A DNA stretch of 21,541 nt. Source: Planctomycetota bacterium. GTDB lineage: Bacteria; Planctomycetota; Phycisphaerae; UBA1845. This document shows, piece after piece, positions 15,385 to 21,541 of this stretch. The stretch's first letter is position 1; every line of letters begins with the position of its first letter. The stretch covers positions 1-21,541 of the forward strand of contig JADFMZ010000009.1 of NCBI GenBank assembly GCA_022563615.1. The letters run 5' to 3'. Under the pieces are notes generated by a model. The model had not been told where the DNA came from and made no database searches. It was given only the letters and a program-made list of their open reading frames with translations. Position numbers and translations under genes: made by a program.

Positions 15385-16344
15385 ATGAGTATGGCCAAGT
15401 CGAACCTAAAGAGATTCCTCGCAACCCTGCTTCTCGTGGGGCCGCAGCTTTCCTGTGCTGACCAGCACCCGGTGGAAACGGTCCGCGCCGCCCCCGTTGA
15501 CACTGTCCAGAGCACTCAAATAGTGCTTCTAGGCACCGGCACGCCGAACGCGGATCCCTACCGGTTTGGCCCTTCCGTAGCGATCGTGGTCAACGGGACG
15601 CCCTACCTGGTTGATTGTGGCCCCGGCGTGGTTCGACGCGCCGCCGCCGCGTATCTGCTCGGCACCGCCGCATTGGAAATTGCGAATCTCAAACACCTGT
15701 TTGTAACCCACCTTCATTCCGATCATACGATCGGCTACCCCGACTTGATCCTCTCTCCGTGGGTTCTTGGGCGGGACGCGCCGCTGTTGGTGTATGGACC
15801 GGAAGGCATCGGCTCCATGACCGATCATCTGTTGCAGGCGTATCGGGAAGACATTCGCGTGCGCCTGGAAGGTCTGGAGCCGGCCAACACGGTGGGTTAC
15901 AAAGTCAACGTACATGAGATCAAGCCCGGAATCATCCACCGCGACGAAAACGTGACCGTTCGGGCATTTCCAGTGAAGCATGGTTCATGGGCTCACGCTT
16001 TCGGGTTTCGCTTCGAGACGGCGGACCGCACGATTGTCATCTCCGGCGACACGGCGCCTTGCCCCAGCCTGATCGAAAATGCCAAAGGGTGCGACGTTTT
16101 GATTCACGAGGTCTATTCGCTGGCCGGCTTCAAGGAACGCCCCTCGGATTGGAAACAATATCACTCCAGCTTTCACACATCGACCGAAGAGCTGGCGCGC
16201 ATTGCCAATCAGGTCAAACCCGGCCTGCTGATCCTCTATCACCAGCTTACCTGGGGAGCAGCCAACGAGAAGCAACTGGTAGAGGAAATCACCCGGCTCT
16301 ATAAAGGCCGCGTGGTTTCCGGGAGTGACCTGGATGTCTATTGA
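15385..16344 (+). CDS. Exported metallo-beta-lactamase-fold hydrolase, RNase Z/arylsulfatase-like
   Basis: A 319-residue zinc hydrolase. The N-terminus has lysines and arginine followed by a hydrophobic stretch (FLATLLLVG) and Cys24, so it looks exported and perhaps a lipoprotein, although QLSC is a poor lipobox. The fold motifs are LLGTGTPNADPYRFGPS (RNase Z-type first strand), THLHSDHTIGYPDLI with His109, His111, Asp113 and His114, the KHGSWAHAFGFRFE region, SGDTAPC, HEVYS, and a late His (SSFHTSTEELARIA, LYHQLTW). This order follows the RNase Z/ElaC family, but export argues against tRNA processing; an esterase or sulfatase-like role outside the cytoplasm is more likely. ATG 15385 has no strong ribosome-binding site; ATG 15391 is an alternative. 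The upstream gap (15259-15384) shows nothing. Confidence 0.8.
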   Translation: MSMAKSNLKRFLATLLLVGPQLSCADQHPVETVRAAPVDTVQSTQIVLLGTGTPNADPYRFGPSVAIVVNGTPYLVDCGPGVVRRAAAAYLLGTAALEIANLKHLFVTHLHSDHTIGYPDLILSPWVLGRDAPLLVYGPEGIGSMTDHLLQAYREDIRVRLEGLEPANTVGYKVNVHEIKPGIIHRDENVTVRAFPVKHGSWAHAFGFRFETADRTIVISGDTAPCPSLIENAKGCDVLIHEVYSLAGFKERPSDWKQYHSSFHTSTEELARIANQVKPGLLILYHQLTWGAANEKQLVEEITRLYKGRVVSGSDLDVY

Positions 16345-16466
16345 TAAAGGCAAGTCGGCAGGAAGACGGGCAAATGGCCTTCCCGACCCCGCTCGTGGCG
16401 AAGTCGCCCTTGCCGGTGCTTACGCTTTGCGGTACAAGCGGTCAGTCCATTGCTGGGGATACGATC

Positions 16467-16856
16467 ATGAGCACGACGGAAGATCTGGAATTGCTCAAGG
16501 CGGCCATTGCGGTGGCGATGGCGGACGGCGAGCTTCGGCGTTCTGAGAAGGGCGTCATTGAGGGGCTTGCCCTTCGGGCCGGAGTGGGTCGGACTTCGTT
16601 TGAGGCCATGGTCGAAGCCGCCGCGCGTGGCGACTCCATAGCGGACAACATCCTCATATCATCAAAGGATCGCGCGCATTCGGCGCTGGAGTTATTGGTT
16701 GCCCAGGCTCGGATCGACGGGCAGATCAGTTCCAAAGAGCGCGAAGTGCTCGTTCGTATCGCCACTTCGCTGAAGATCACCGGCGACGAGTTCCAACAAC
16801 TCTACGAGGCCGGCATCCGACGGGCGGACCGACTTCGTCGCGACCGAAAGACTTAG
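16467..16856 (+). CDS. TerB-like (tellurite resistance TerB/DjlA N-terminal) helical protein
   Basis: A 129-residue, wholly helical, acidic-basic protein with the repeated TerB signature AVAMADGELRRSEKGVIEGLA and LLVAQARIDGQISSKEREVL. Each has an Asp-Gly-x-[IL] turn that binds metal in TerB relatives. No J-domain or membrane segment is attached. I chose ATG 16467 because the homologous part begins directly after it; an upstream start at 16341 would add about 40 residues unlike the family. No other ter genes are nearby, so tellurite resistance should not be assumed. Confidence 0.75.
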   Translation: MSTTEDLELLKAAIAVAMADGELRRSEKGVIEGLALRAGVGRTSFEAMVEAAARGDSIADNILISSKDRAHSALELLVAQARIDGQISSKEREVLVRIATSLKITGDEFQQLYEAGIRRADRLRRDRKT

Positions 16857-16870
16857 AGCTTCTAACAAAA

Positions 16871-16900
16871 CCGAGCCGCAGGCTTCAGCCTGCGCGAACG
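16871..16900 (+). repeat. Single palindromic repeat, same family as 1515-1604
   Basis: CCGAGCCGCAGGCTTCAGCC followed by TGCGCGAACG, a GCAGGCTTCAGCCTGC hairpin. It lies between the convergent TerB-like and moaA genes and could end transcription from either side. Bases 16901-16985 show nothing else. Confidence 0.75.
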
Positions 16901-16985
16901 TCGGAGTGTCGTGGGCGCTTCGAAATACGTTTTGTTGGACGGTCTTAATCTTAAAGCATGGTTCACAACGCGAATGTGGACGCAC

Positions 16986-17975
16986 CTACCCGCCGGTTTG
17001 ATACATGGATCGATGTTGAGGCGCATGCCCCTGACTCAGGCGATGCCCGGTCGGCTTGAAGGCAATGGCTTTGAGCAGGATTCGCGCGACGGCTTCCTCC
17101 CCACCGCCGTTGCGAAGGGCGCGTTTTACGTCCAACTCGTCGTCGTTGAGCAGACAGAGATGGAACTGGCCATCGGCGGTCAGGCGCATCCGATTGCAGG
17201 TGCCGCAGTAGGGCTCGCTGACCGGCGAGATGAACCCGACCACGCCGGGCGCGTCCTCCAACCGATAGTTTCGAGCCTCATCCGAGGGGTCGTGGGACAG
17301 AATCGGCGTCAAGCAGCCCAGAACTTCCTCAATCCGTTCGCGCGTTTGCGTGTTGGATACATACTGCTCCAATGACAGGCGAGCACACTCCCCTCCGCCC
17401 AGCGGCATCAGCTCGATAAAGCGGACGTGCCAGTCCCGATCCATCGTCAGGCGGGCCATGTCCACCACGTCGTCTTCGTTGTAGTCACGCACCACCACAA
17501 CGTTGATCTTGATCGGGTGCAAGCCCGCAGCCTGGGCCGCTTCAATGCCCGACCAGATCGCGTCGAACGATCCAAGACGCATTACGCGCTTCAGGTGGTC
17601 CCGATCGAGTGTATCCAGATGAATATTGACCCGGTGCAACCCGGCTGCTTTCAAGCGATGAGCCAGTTGGGGAAGGCGTACACCATTGGTGGTCATGCTC
17701 AGGTCGGTGATGCCGTCAATCCGGCTGATCTTCTCCACAATCTCAACGAGGTCGGCGCGAAGCAGCGGCTCCCCGCCGGTCAAACGGATCTTGTGGAACC
17801 CCACCGTCGCCGCCGCCCGGGCCACGGTCGCAAACTCTTCCGGAGTTAGAAGCTCCGGCGCCGGCGCAAAGGTCAACCCCTCCATCGGCATGCAGTAAAC
17901 GCAGCGCAGATTGCAGTTGTCAATGAGCGACAGCCGCAGATAGTTGATATCTCTACCGAATCCGTCTTCAGGCAT
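16986..17975 (-). CDS. moaA: GTP 3',8-cyclase (molybdenum cofactor synthesis)
   Basis: MoaA is the radical-SAM enzyme that starts molybdopterin synthesis from GTP, working with MoaC in the cytoplasm. The 329-residue protein has FGRDINYLRLSLIDNCNLRCVYC with the SAM cluster cysteines 21, 25 and 28, KIRLTGGEPLLR, TTNGVRL, and the second [4Fe-4S] site CGTCNRMRLTADGQFHLC (Cys257, 260, 274). It ends in the conserved C-terminal Gly-Gly (MYQTGG) that places the GTP/SAM intermediate. Length and ends match the family, so the gene is intact. It stands alone here; no moaC, moaE or moeA is in the window. Confidence 0.96.
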   Translation of the reverse strand: MPEDGFGRDINYLRLSLIDNCNLRCVYCMPMEGLTFAPAPELLTPEEFATVARAAATVGFHKIRLTGGEPLLRADLVEIVEKISRIDGITDLSMTTNGVRLPQLAHRLKAAGLHRVNIHLDTLDRDHLKRVMRLGSFDAIWSGIEAAQAAGLHPIKINVVVVRDYNEDDVVDMARLTMDRDWHVRFIELMPLGGGECARLSLEQYVSNTQTRERIEEVLGCLTPILSHDPSDEARNYRLEDAPGVVGFISPVSEPYCGTCNRMRLTADGQFHLCLLNDDELDVKRALRNGGGEEAVARILLKAIAFKPTGHRLSQGHAPQHRSMYQTGG

Positions 17976-18019
17976 TGACCCGCACCGTGCAACCCACCCT
18001 ACGTTCGGGTTGTCTTTTC

Positions 18020-18048
18020 ATTGTAGTAGGCGCGGTCTGGTCTGTCTC
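18020..18048 (-). promoter_or_regulatory. Candidate moaA promoter
   Basis: On the minus strand GAGACA (18048-18043) is followed after 17 bases by TACAAT (18025-18020), 5 of 6 to the -10 consensus. Transcription would start near 18013, about 38 bases before the ATG. No molybdenum-cofactor riboswitch could be fitted in that short leader. Confidence 0.4.
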
Positions 18049-18197
18049 GCCGGCGTGGCCTATCATGGTCCTTGCCCGGTCAACACGTACGTTCCGGGTT
18101 GACGACCGCCAAGGAAGGCCAAGGATCCCGGCACGCCGACTCTCTTGACGGTGCCTGCCGGTTGGAGCGGCTCAGCGGGAGCTTCGCCCTTCCGCGT

Positions 18198-18289
18198 AGA
18201 GCCTATCCCGAATAAGTGTGGCACGGGTTTGTAACCCGTGCGTTCCACCGGTTGAAAACCGGCGCCACAAGGGTTAAGGGATAGGCTCT
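18198..18289. repeat. Nested inverted-repeat island with a pair of RAYT-type REPs
   Basis: The outer arms are a perfect 12-bp inverted repeat, AGAGCCTATCCC (18198-18209) and its reverse complement (18278-18289). Inside are two REP units in opposite orientation: 18216-18240 (GTGTGGCACGGG..CCCGTG) and 18246-18270 (CACCGGTTGAAAACCGGCGC then CACAA). The second is nearly the same as the REPs flanking the purH transposase. The rest of the 17976-18343 gap shows no gene. The upstream sequence at about 18165-18190 (GCGGCTCAGCGGGAGCTTCG) also looks like a dispersed repeat. Confidence 0.8.
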
Positions 18290-18343
18290 TAACGGCTCGC
18301 AAGTTCGAGGTTGACGACGCACCGAGTTCGGGAGCACGCTCCA

Positions 18344-19549
18344 TTGGGAACGAAAAGGGATCGGGTTGGTCTTTGGCTAATCGGGGCGTGTGGCGGCGTG
18401 GGCAGTGCAACCTCACTGGGGATTGCCGCACTGGCCAAGAAGAGCGCTGCGACCACCGGCCTGGTCAGCGAGCTGCCGCCCTTTCGCAAGGCCGACCTGG
18501 TTGACCCAGGGTCGTTGATCGTCGGTGGCCATGAAATCCGATCCGAGACCCTTCTGGCAGCGGTCCAAGGGGCCCACGCCCGGGCTGGCCTGTTCGACGA
18601 GCGTTTGATCCGCCTGGCCACGCCGCGCCTGCGGGCGTTTCAGCGTAATATCAGGCCCGGCATCTTGTGCGGATCCGGTCGAGCCGTAGACGCCCTGGCT
18701 GACTCAGGCAGATCCAAACGGGATCGGAGCCCCGCCGCAGCGATCGAACGAATTGCTGCCGACCTCAACGCGTTTCGCAAGCGACATCGCCTGGATCACG
18801 TCATTGTGATTCACGTTGCGTCGGCTGAGCCCCGTATAGCGCGATCCCCAGCACACGGCACGTATCGCAAGCTCGAGCGGGCCTTAGCGCGCTCGGGATC
18901 GGCCGTGTTGCCCCCAAGCTCGCTTTATGCCCTTGGTGCGTTTGAGGCGGGTTGCCCGTTTATCAATTTTACCTCTTCGACGGGCGTCGACATCCCCTCG
19001 GTTCGAGAGCGGGCCGATCAGCTAGGCCTGCCCTACATGGGGCGGGATGGCAAGACCGGCGAAACGCTCGTCAAATCGGTGCTGGCCCCGATGTTCGCGA
19101 TGCGCAATCTGTCCGTGCTGAGCTGGGTAGGCCAGAATATTCTCGGCAACCGCGACGGCGCCAACCTCACCGACGCGCGAGTACGCGCAGCCAAAATGCG
19201 AACGAAAGACAAGACGGTATCCAGCATTCTCGGCAAATCGACGACGACGCGCGTTTCGATCGACTATGTACCCTCCCTGGATGACTGGAAGGTCGCCTGG
19301 GATTTCATCCACTTTGAAGGGTTCCTTGGAACCAGGATGAGCCTGCAATTTACGTGGCACGGCAGCGACTCGCTGCTGGCGGCGCCGCTGATTATCGATC
19401 TGGCCCGCTTGGCTGCCCTTGCGTGTCGTAGCGGCGCTTCGGGCCCGATGCGGCATCTGGCCTATTTCTTCAAAGATCCCATGGACGTGCCAGAAAAGGA
19501 TCTGTTCACGCAGTGGGGGATGCTTGTCGGACATGCGGGTGGAGGTTGA
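18344..19549 (+). CDS. Inositol-3-phosphate synthase-like (Ino1 family) NAD-dependent cyclase
   Basis: The Ino1 family turns glucose-6-phosphate into inositol-3-phosphate using NAD. The 401-residue protein has LIGACGGVGSATSLG (NAD loop, residues 12-26), INFTSSTGVDIP, YMGRDGKTGETLVKSVLAPMF (family GDDxKSGQT region) and SWVGQNILGNRDGANL. It also has YVPSLDDWKVAWDFIHFEGFLG and SLQFTWHGSDSLLAAPLIIDLARL. The divergent motif residues (GNRDGANL) suggest a subgroup rather than canonical Ino1. The start is TTG 18344, chosen because GGGAG (18330-18334) sits 9 bases upstream; a TTG at 18311 is possible but has no spaced ribosome-binding site. It is followed within one base by the next gene. Confidence 0.82.
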   Translation: MGTKRDRVGLWLIGACGGVGSATSLGIAALAKKSAATTGLVSELPPFRKADLVDPGSLIVGGHEIRSETLLAAVQGAHARAGLFDERLIRLATPRLRAFQRNIRPGILCGSGRAVDALADSGRSKRDRSPAAAIERIAADLNAFRKRHRLDHVIVIHVASAEPRIARSPAHGTYRKLERALARSGSAVLPPSSLYALGAFEAGCPFINFTSSTGVDIPSVRERADQLGLPYMGRDGKTGETLVKSVLAPMFAMRNLSVLSWVGQNILGNRDGANLTDARVRAAKMRTKDKTVSSILGKSTTTRVSIDYVPSLDDWKVAWDFIHFEGFLGTRMSLQFTWHGSDSLLAAPLIIDLARLAALACRSGASGPMRHLAYFFKDPMDVPEKDLFTQWGMLVGHAGGG

Positions 19550-19550
19550 A

Positions 19551-20393
19551 TTGACTAACGTCTTGCGATTCGCCTACAGCTCCAACGCCTATCGCCGCTG
19601 CACGGCCGGAGAGGCCATCGACCACATCGCCGACGTAGGCTTCAAGGGCATGGAGTTGATGGCGGATGAGCCCCATGCCTGGCCCTCGGATATGACTCCG
19701 GCCGGTTTGGACGCGATTCGAGGGCGTCTGGACGATCGCGGCCTGCAACTGTCGAACGTCAACGCGTTCATGATGAATGCCGTGCAGGACTTCTGGCACC
19801 CGTCCTGGATCGAGTCAGATCCCGACTTTCGGCGACAACGGATCCAGCACACGATGGATGCACTAACGATGGCCGCTTCACTCGGCGCCCCGTGCATTAC
19901 GACGGAACCGGGCGGGCCGCTCGATGACGGCGTGCCGCGAGAACAAGCCTTGGACATCTTTGTGAAAGGGCTCAACGAGGCTCTGAGCCACGCCGAGGCC
20001 GTCGGCGTGCAACTGCTGGTCGAGCCCGAACCGGGCCTGCTCATCGAGAACGCCGATCAATTTCTCGAACTGGCTGACCGCATCGACTCGCCGATGTTCG
20101 GGCTCAATTTCGACATTGGTCACTTCTATTGCGTGGCGGATCCTTTGCCCGAGACGGTTGGCCGCTTGGCGTCACTGACGCGCCACTACCACGTGGAGGA
20201 TATCGCCGCCACGCGCGTGCATGAACATCTGATCCCCGGGCGCGGTGCGATCGACCTGGGCGCCGTGCTCGAAGCCATTGGCGCTACCGACTACAAGGGA
20301 TGGATAACCGTGGAGCTCTATCCCTACCTGGATGATCCTGACGCAGCCGGGCGCGAGGCTCTTGACTACCTTTCCCGTGTCATGCCGTCGTGA
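19551..20393 (+). CDS. Sugar phosphate isomerase/epimerase-like TIM-barrel protein (EboE-like context)
   Basis: A 280-residue protein of the AP-endonuclease-2/xylose-isomerase TIM barrel family. Metal-site residues are visible in order: LLVEPEPG (Glu), LNFDIGHFYC (Asp and His), HYHVEDI, HLIPGRGAIDLGAVLEAIG, and ITVELYPY (Glu). Such enzymes move carbonyl or hydroxyl groups on sugars or polyols using a divalent metal. The TTG at 19551 is chosen because GGAGG lies at 19541-19545, five bases upstream, and it starts one base after the previous stop; an in-frame ATG at 19533 is the alternative. It overlaps the UbiA gene by GTGA. The substrate is not known; an inositol or cyclitol product of the preceding enzyme is attractive (inference). 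Confidence 0.82.
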   Translation: MTNVLRFAYSSNAYRRCTAGEAIDHIADVGFKGMELMADEPHAWPSDMTPAGLDAIRGRLDDRGLQLSNVNAFMMNAVQDFWHPSWIESDPDFRRQRIQHTMDALTMAASLGAPCITTEPGGPLDDGVPREQALDIFVKGLNEALSHAEAVGVQLLVEPEPGLLIENADQFLELADRIDSPMFGLNFDIGHFYCVADPLPETVGRLASLTRHYHVEDIAATRVHEHLIPGRGAIDLGAVLEAIGATDYKGWITVELYPYLDDPDAAGREALDYLSRVMPS

Positions 20394-21268
20394 GAACGTC
20401 GCCAAGCCATTATCTGAGGCTCGTCCGAATCCCAAATGTTGTGATCGCCGTTGCCGACGTCGTGGCTGGCTACCTGTACGCGGGCGGTCAAGCGCGTGAC
20501 GGGCTTCTACTGCTCGTCCTTACCCTGGCCTCTGCGTGCTTGTACGCCGGTGGCGCTGCGCTGAATGATGTGTGCGATGCAGAACGAGATTTGCGGGAAC
20601 GACCCGAGCGACCGATTCCGTCGGGTCGCATCGCGCGACGAACCGCGTTGCGCCTGGCCGTCGGCTTGCTGGTAATGGGGATTGCCCTGGCAGGCACCGT
20701 TTCGGCACGGGCCGGCGCTATCTCCCTGCTGCTCGTGTTGTCTATCGTCCTTTATGACAGCGTCTTGAAATCGACCCCGGCGGCGCCCGGCCTGATGGGG
20801 CTTTGTCGCGCGCTGAACCTGTCGCTGGGAATGAGTCTTGCACCCGTGGTGTGGACGACGGGCCATATTCTTCCCCTGGGCCTGATGTGGCTCTATGTCA
20901 CATCGGTCACGATCTATGCGCGAACCGAGGCGGGAAAGAGCAGTCGTGTGCGATTGATCGGCGCGACGCTGGGCGTGTGTATTGCCGTTGCGGGACTTGT
21001 GGGCCTGCGCTTCATCGTCGTCGGCGTCCATGATGAGTACCTTTTGCTCGTAGCGCTGCTGTTTGTGCTGATCGGCTATCGAGGTTTTCGGGCCGTCGTC
21101 CAGCGAACTCCGGATAGGGTCCAGCAAGCCGTCAAGACATTTGTTCTCTCCATCGTCCTTTTCGACGCGTGTCTGACCTGGTCCGCTCGAGGGCTTGTGG
21201 CTGGGTTGTCGATCGGCGCGCTTCTGGTTCCGGCCATGCTGCTCGGGCGCCGGTTTCGCGTGACCTGA
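20390..21268 (+). CDS. EboC-like UbiA family prenyltransferase
   Basis: A 292-residue integral membrane protein with about eight or nine hydrophobic helices. UbiA enzymes attach a polyprenyl group to an acceptor. The first Asp motif is NDVCDAERD (Asn59, Asp60, Asp63, Asp67). The second is the EboC-type YDSVLKSTPAAPGLMGLCRALNLSLG, a short Lys-containing YDxxLK loop rather than the DxxxD of quinone enzymes. The GTG start (20390) overlaps the preceding stop by four bases, so the three genes from 18344 are coupled. In the ebo cluster of other bacteria EboC belongs to a pathway for a small exported or precursor metabolite; here the polar acceptor may be made by the two upstream enzymes (inference). 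Confidence 0.85.
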   Translation: MRTSPSHYLRLVRIPNVVIAVADVVAGYLYAGGQARDGLLLLVLTLASACLYAGGAALNDVCDAERDLRERPERPIPSGRIARRTALRLAVGLLVMGIALAGTVSARAGAISLLLVLSIVLYDSVLKSTPAAPGLMGLCRALNLSLGMSLAPVVWTTGHILPLGLMWLYVTSVTIYARTEAGKSSRVRLIGATLGVCIAVAGLVGLRFIVVGVHDEYLLLVALLFVLIGYRGFRAVVQRTPDRVQQAVKTFVLSIVLFDACLTWSARGLVAGLSIGALLVPAMLLGRRFRVT

Positions 21269-21285
21269 GACGAAGTGGGTAGGCG

Positions 21286-21541
21286 CTAGACTCGGGCGGC
21301 GCCGGCGATGAGCGCGCCGGGCGTTGATCCTCGATCGAAACGAACCGTGTGGCCCGTTTGCTCGGAGTACTTCTCGGCAGCCGCCTTCAATGCTGCGTCG
21401 GCCCGGTCGGTGCCACGCGTCAGAACAGCGACAACACCACCGCAACCACGCCCGGTCACTTTGGCGCCGAAAACATCGGCTTCACCTTGCCGGCGGATCA
21501 GGTTGACCAGCAAGTCCGTCTCGATGCTGCCCAAACCGCAG
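21286..21541 (-). CDS. GHMP kinase (galactokinase-like), C-terminal part, runs off window
   Basis: The visible 85 codons end in TAG at 21286 and continue upstream past position 21541. The signature is VFGAKVTGRGCGGVVAVL, the third conserved GHMP motif (GAKxTGxGxGG) near the C-terminus of galactokinase and mevalonate/homoserine kinases. The usual third Gly position is Arg here (GRGCGG). The ending TGHTVRFDRGSTPGALIAG fits galactokinase-type ends. The gene is convergent with the UbiA gene, with 17 bases between stops and no visible terminator. The substrate cannot be decided from this fragment. Confidence 0.82.
   Translation of the reverse strand, partial: CGLGSIETDLLVNLIRRQGEADVFGAKVTGRGCGGVVAVLTRGTDRADAALKAAAEKYSEQTGHTVRFDRGSTPGALIAGAARV

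Noticed and set aside
18063..18431. 122-codon minus-strand frame upstream of the Ino1-like gene
   Set aside because: Its translation is mostly read-through of REP palindromes (GAGFQPV, GYKPVPH) and it overlaps the start of the real gene.
20507..21445. 312-codon minus-strand frame opposite the UbiA gene
   Set aside because: Low-complexity Arg/Gln/His-rich translation that also overlaps the GHMP kinase in another frame; the UbiA motifs are clear on the plus strand.
1..21541. CRISPR arrays, tRNA and rRNA genes
   Set aside because: No regularly spaced direct repeats, tRNA cloverleaf signatures or rRNA segments were noticed; the repeats present are palindromic REPs and inverted pairs.

Overview
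The window is a GC-rich bacterial chromosome segment. The most likely source is a member of the Planctomycetota. This rests on a secreted secretin-N-like protein with a glycine run typical of that phylum, many palindromic REP-type repeats with a REP-associated transposase, a bacterial ether-lipid-type operon, and abundant GTG/TTG starts. The phylum is an inference from style and gene content; there is no rRNA or marker gene that proves it.

Layout. Positions 1-1435 (minus): the 5' part of purH, whose reading frame runs without a stop into a REP-flanked Y1/HUH transposase and off the window edge. Positions 1436-1706: palindromic repeats. Positions 1707-2918 (minus): an exported PQQ-type beta-propeller protein, perhaps preceded by a 64-residue ORF. 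Positions 3206-11962 (plus): five tightly packed genes. They are a 1416-residue reductase/ligase/carrier/acyltransferase megaenzyme like myxobacterial ElbD, an HAD-IB phosphatase, a zinc alcohol dehydrogenase, a long LarA-like (DUF2088) protein and a diacylglycerol-kinase-family lipid kinase. Together they look like a complete ether-lipid or fatty-alcohol lipid assembly line.

Positions 11963-12511 hold no recognisable gene. Then come a secreted secretin-N-like protein (12512-13321), a DUF167 protein on the minus strand, and proC enclosed by a pair of 94-bp inverted repeats. These are followed by a GlcG/HbpS-like protein with a good sigma-70 promoter, an exported metallo-beta-lactamase-fold (RNase Z-like) protein, and a TerB-like protein. 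moaA lies on the minus strand at 16986-17975, and a repeat-rich gap follows it.

Positions 18344-21268 (plus) form a second translationally coupled operon: inositol-3-phosphate synthase-like, TIM-barrel sugar-phosphate isomerase/epimerase-like, and EboC-like UbiA prenyltransferase. It resembles a reduced or variant ebo pathway in which an Ino1-type cyclase may replace the EboD cyclase. The window ends in the C-terminal part of a GHMP (galactokinase-like) kinase on the minus strand.

The two most unusual items are the in-frame nesting of a transposase in purH and the ElbD-type operon that carries a LarA-like protein with an altered active site.
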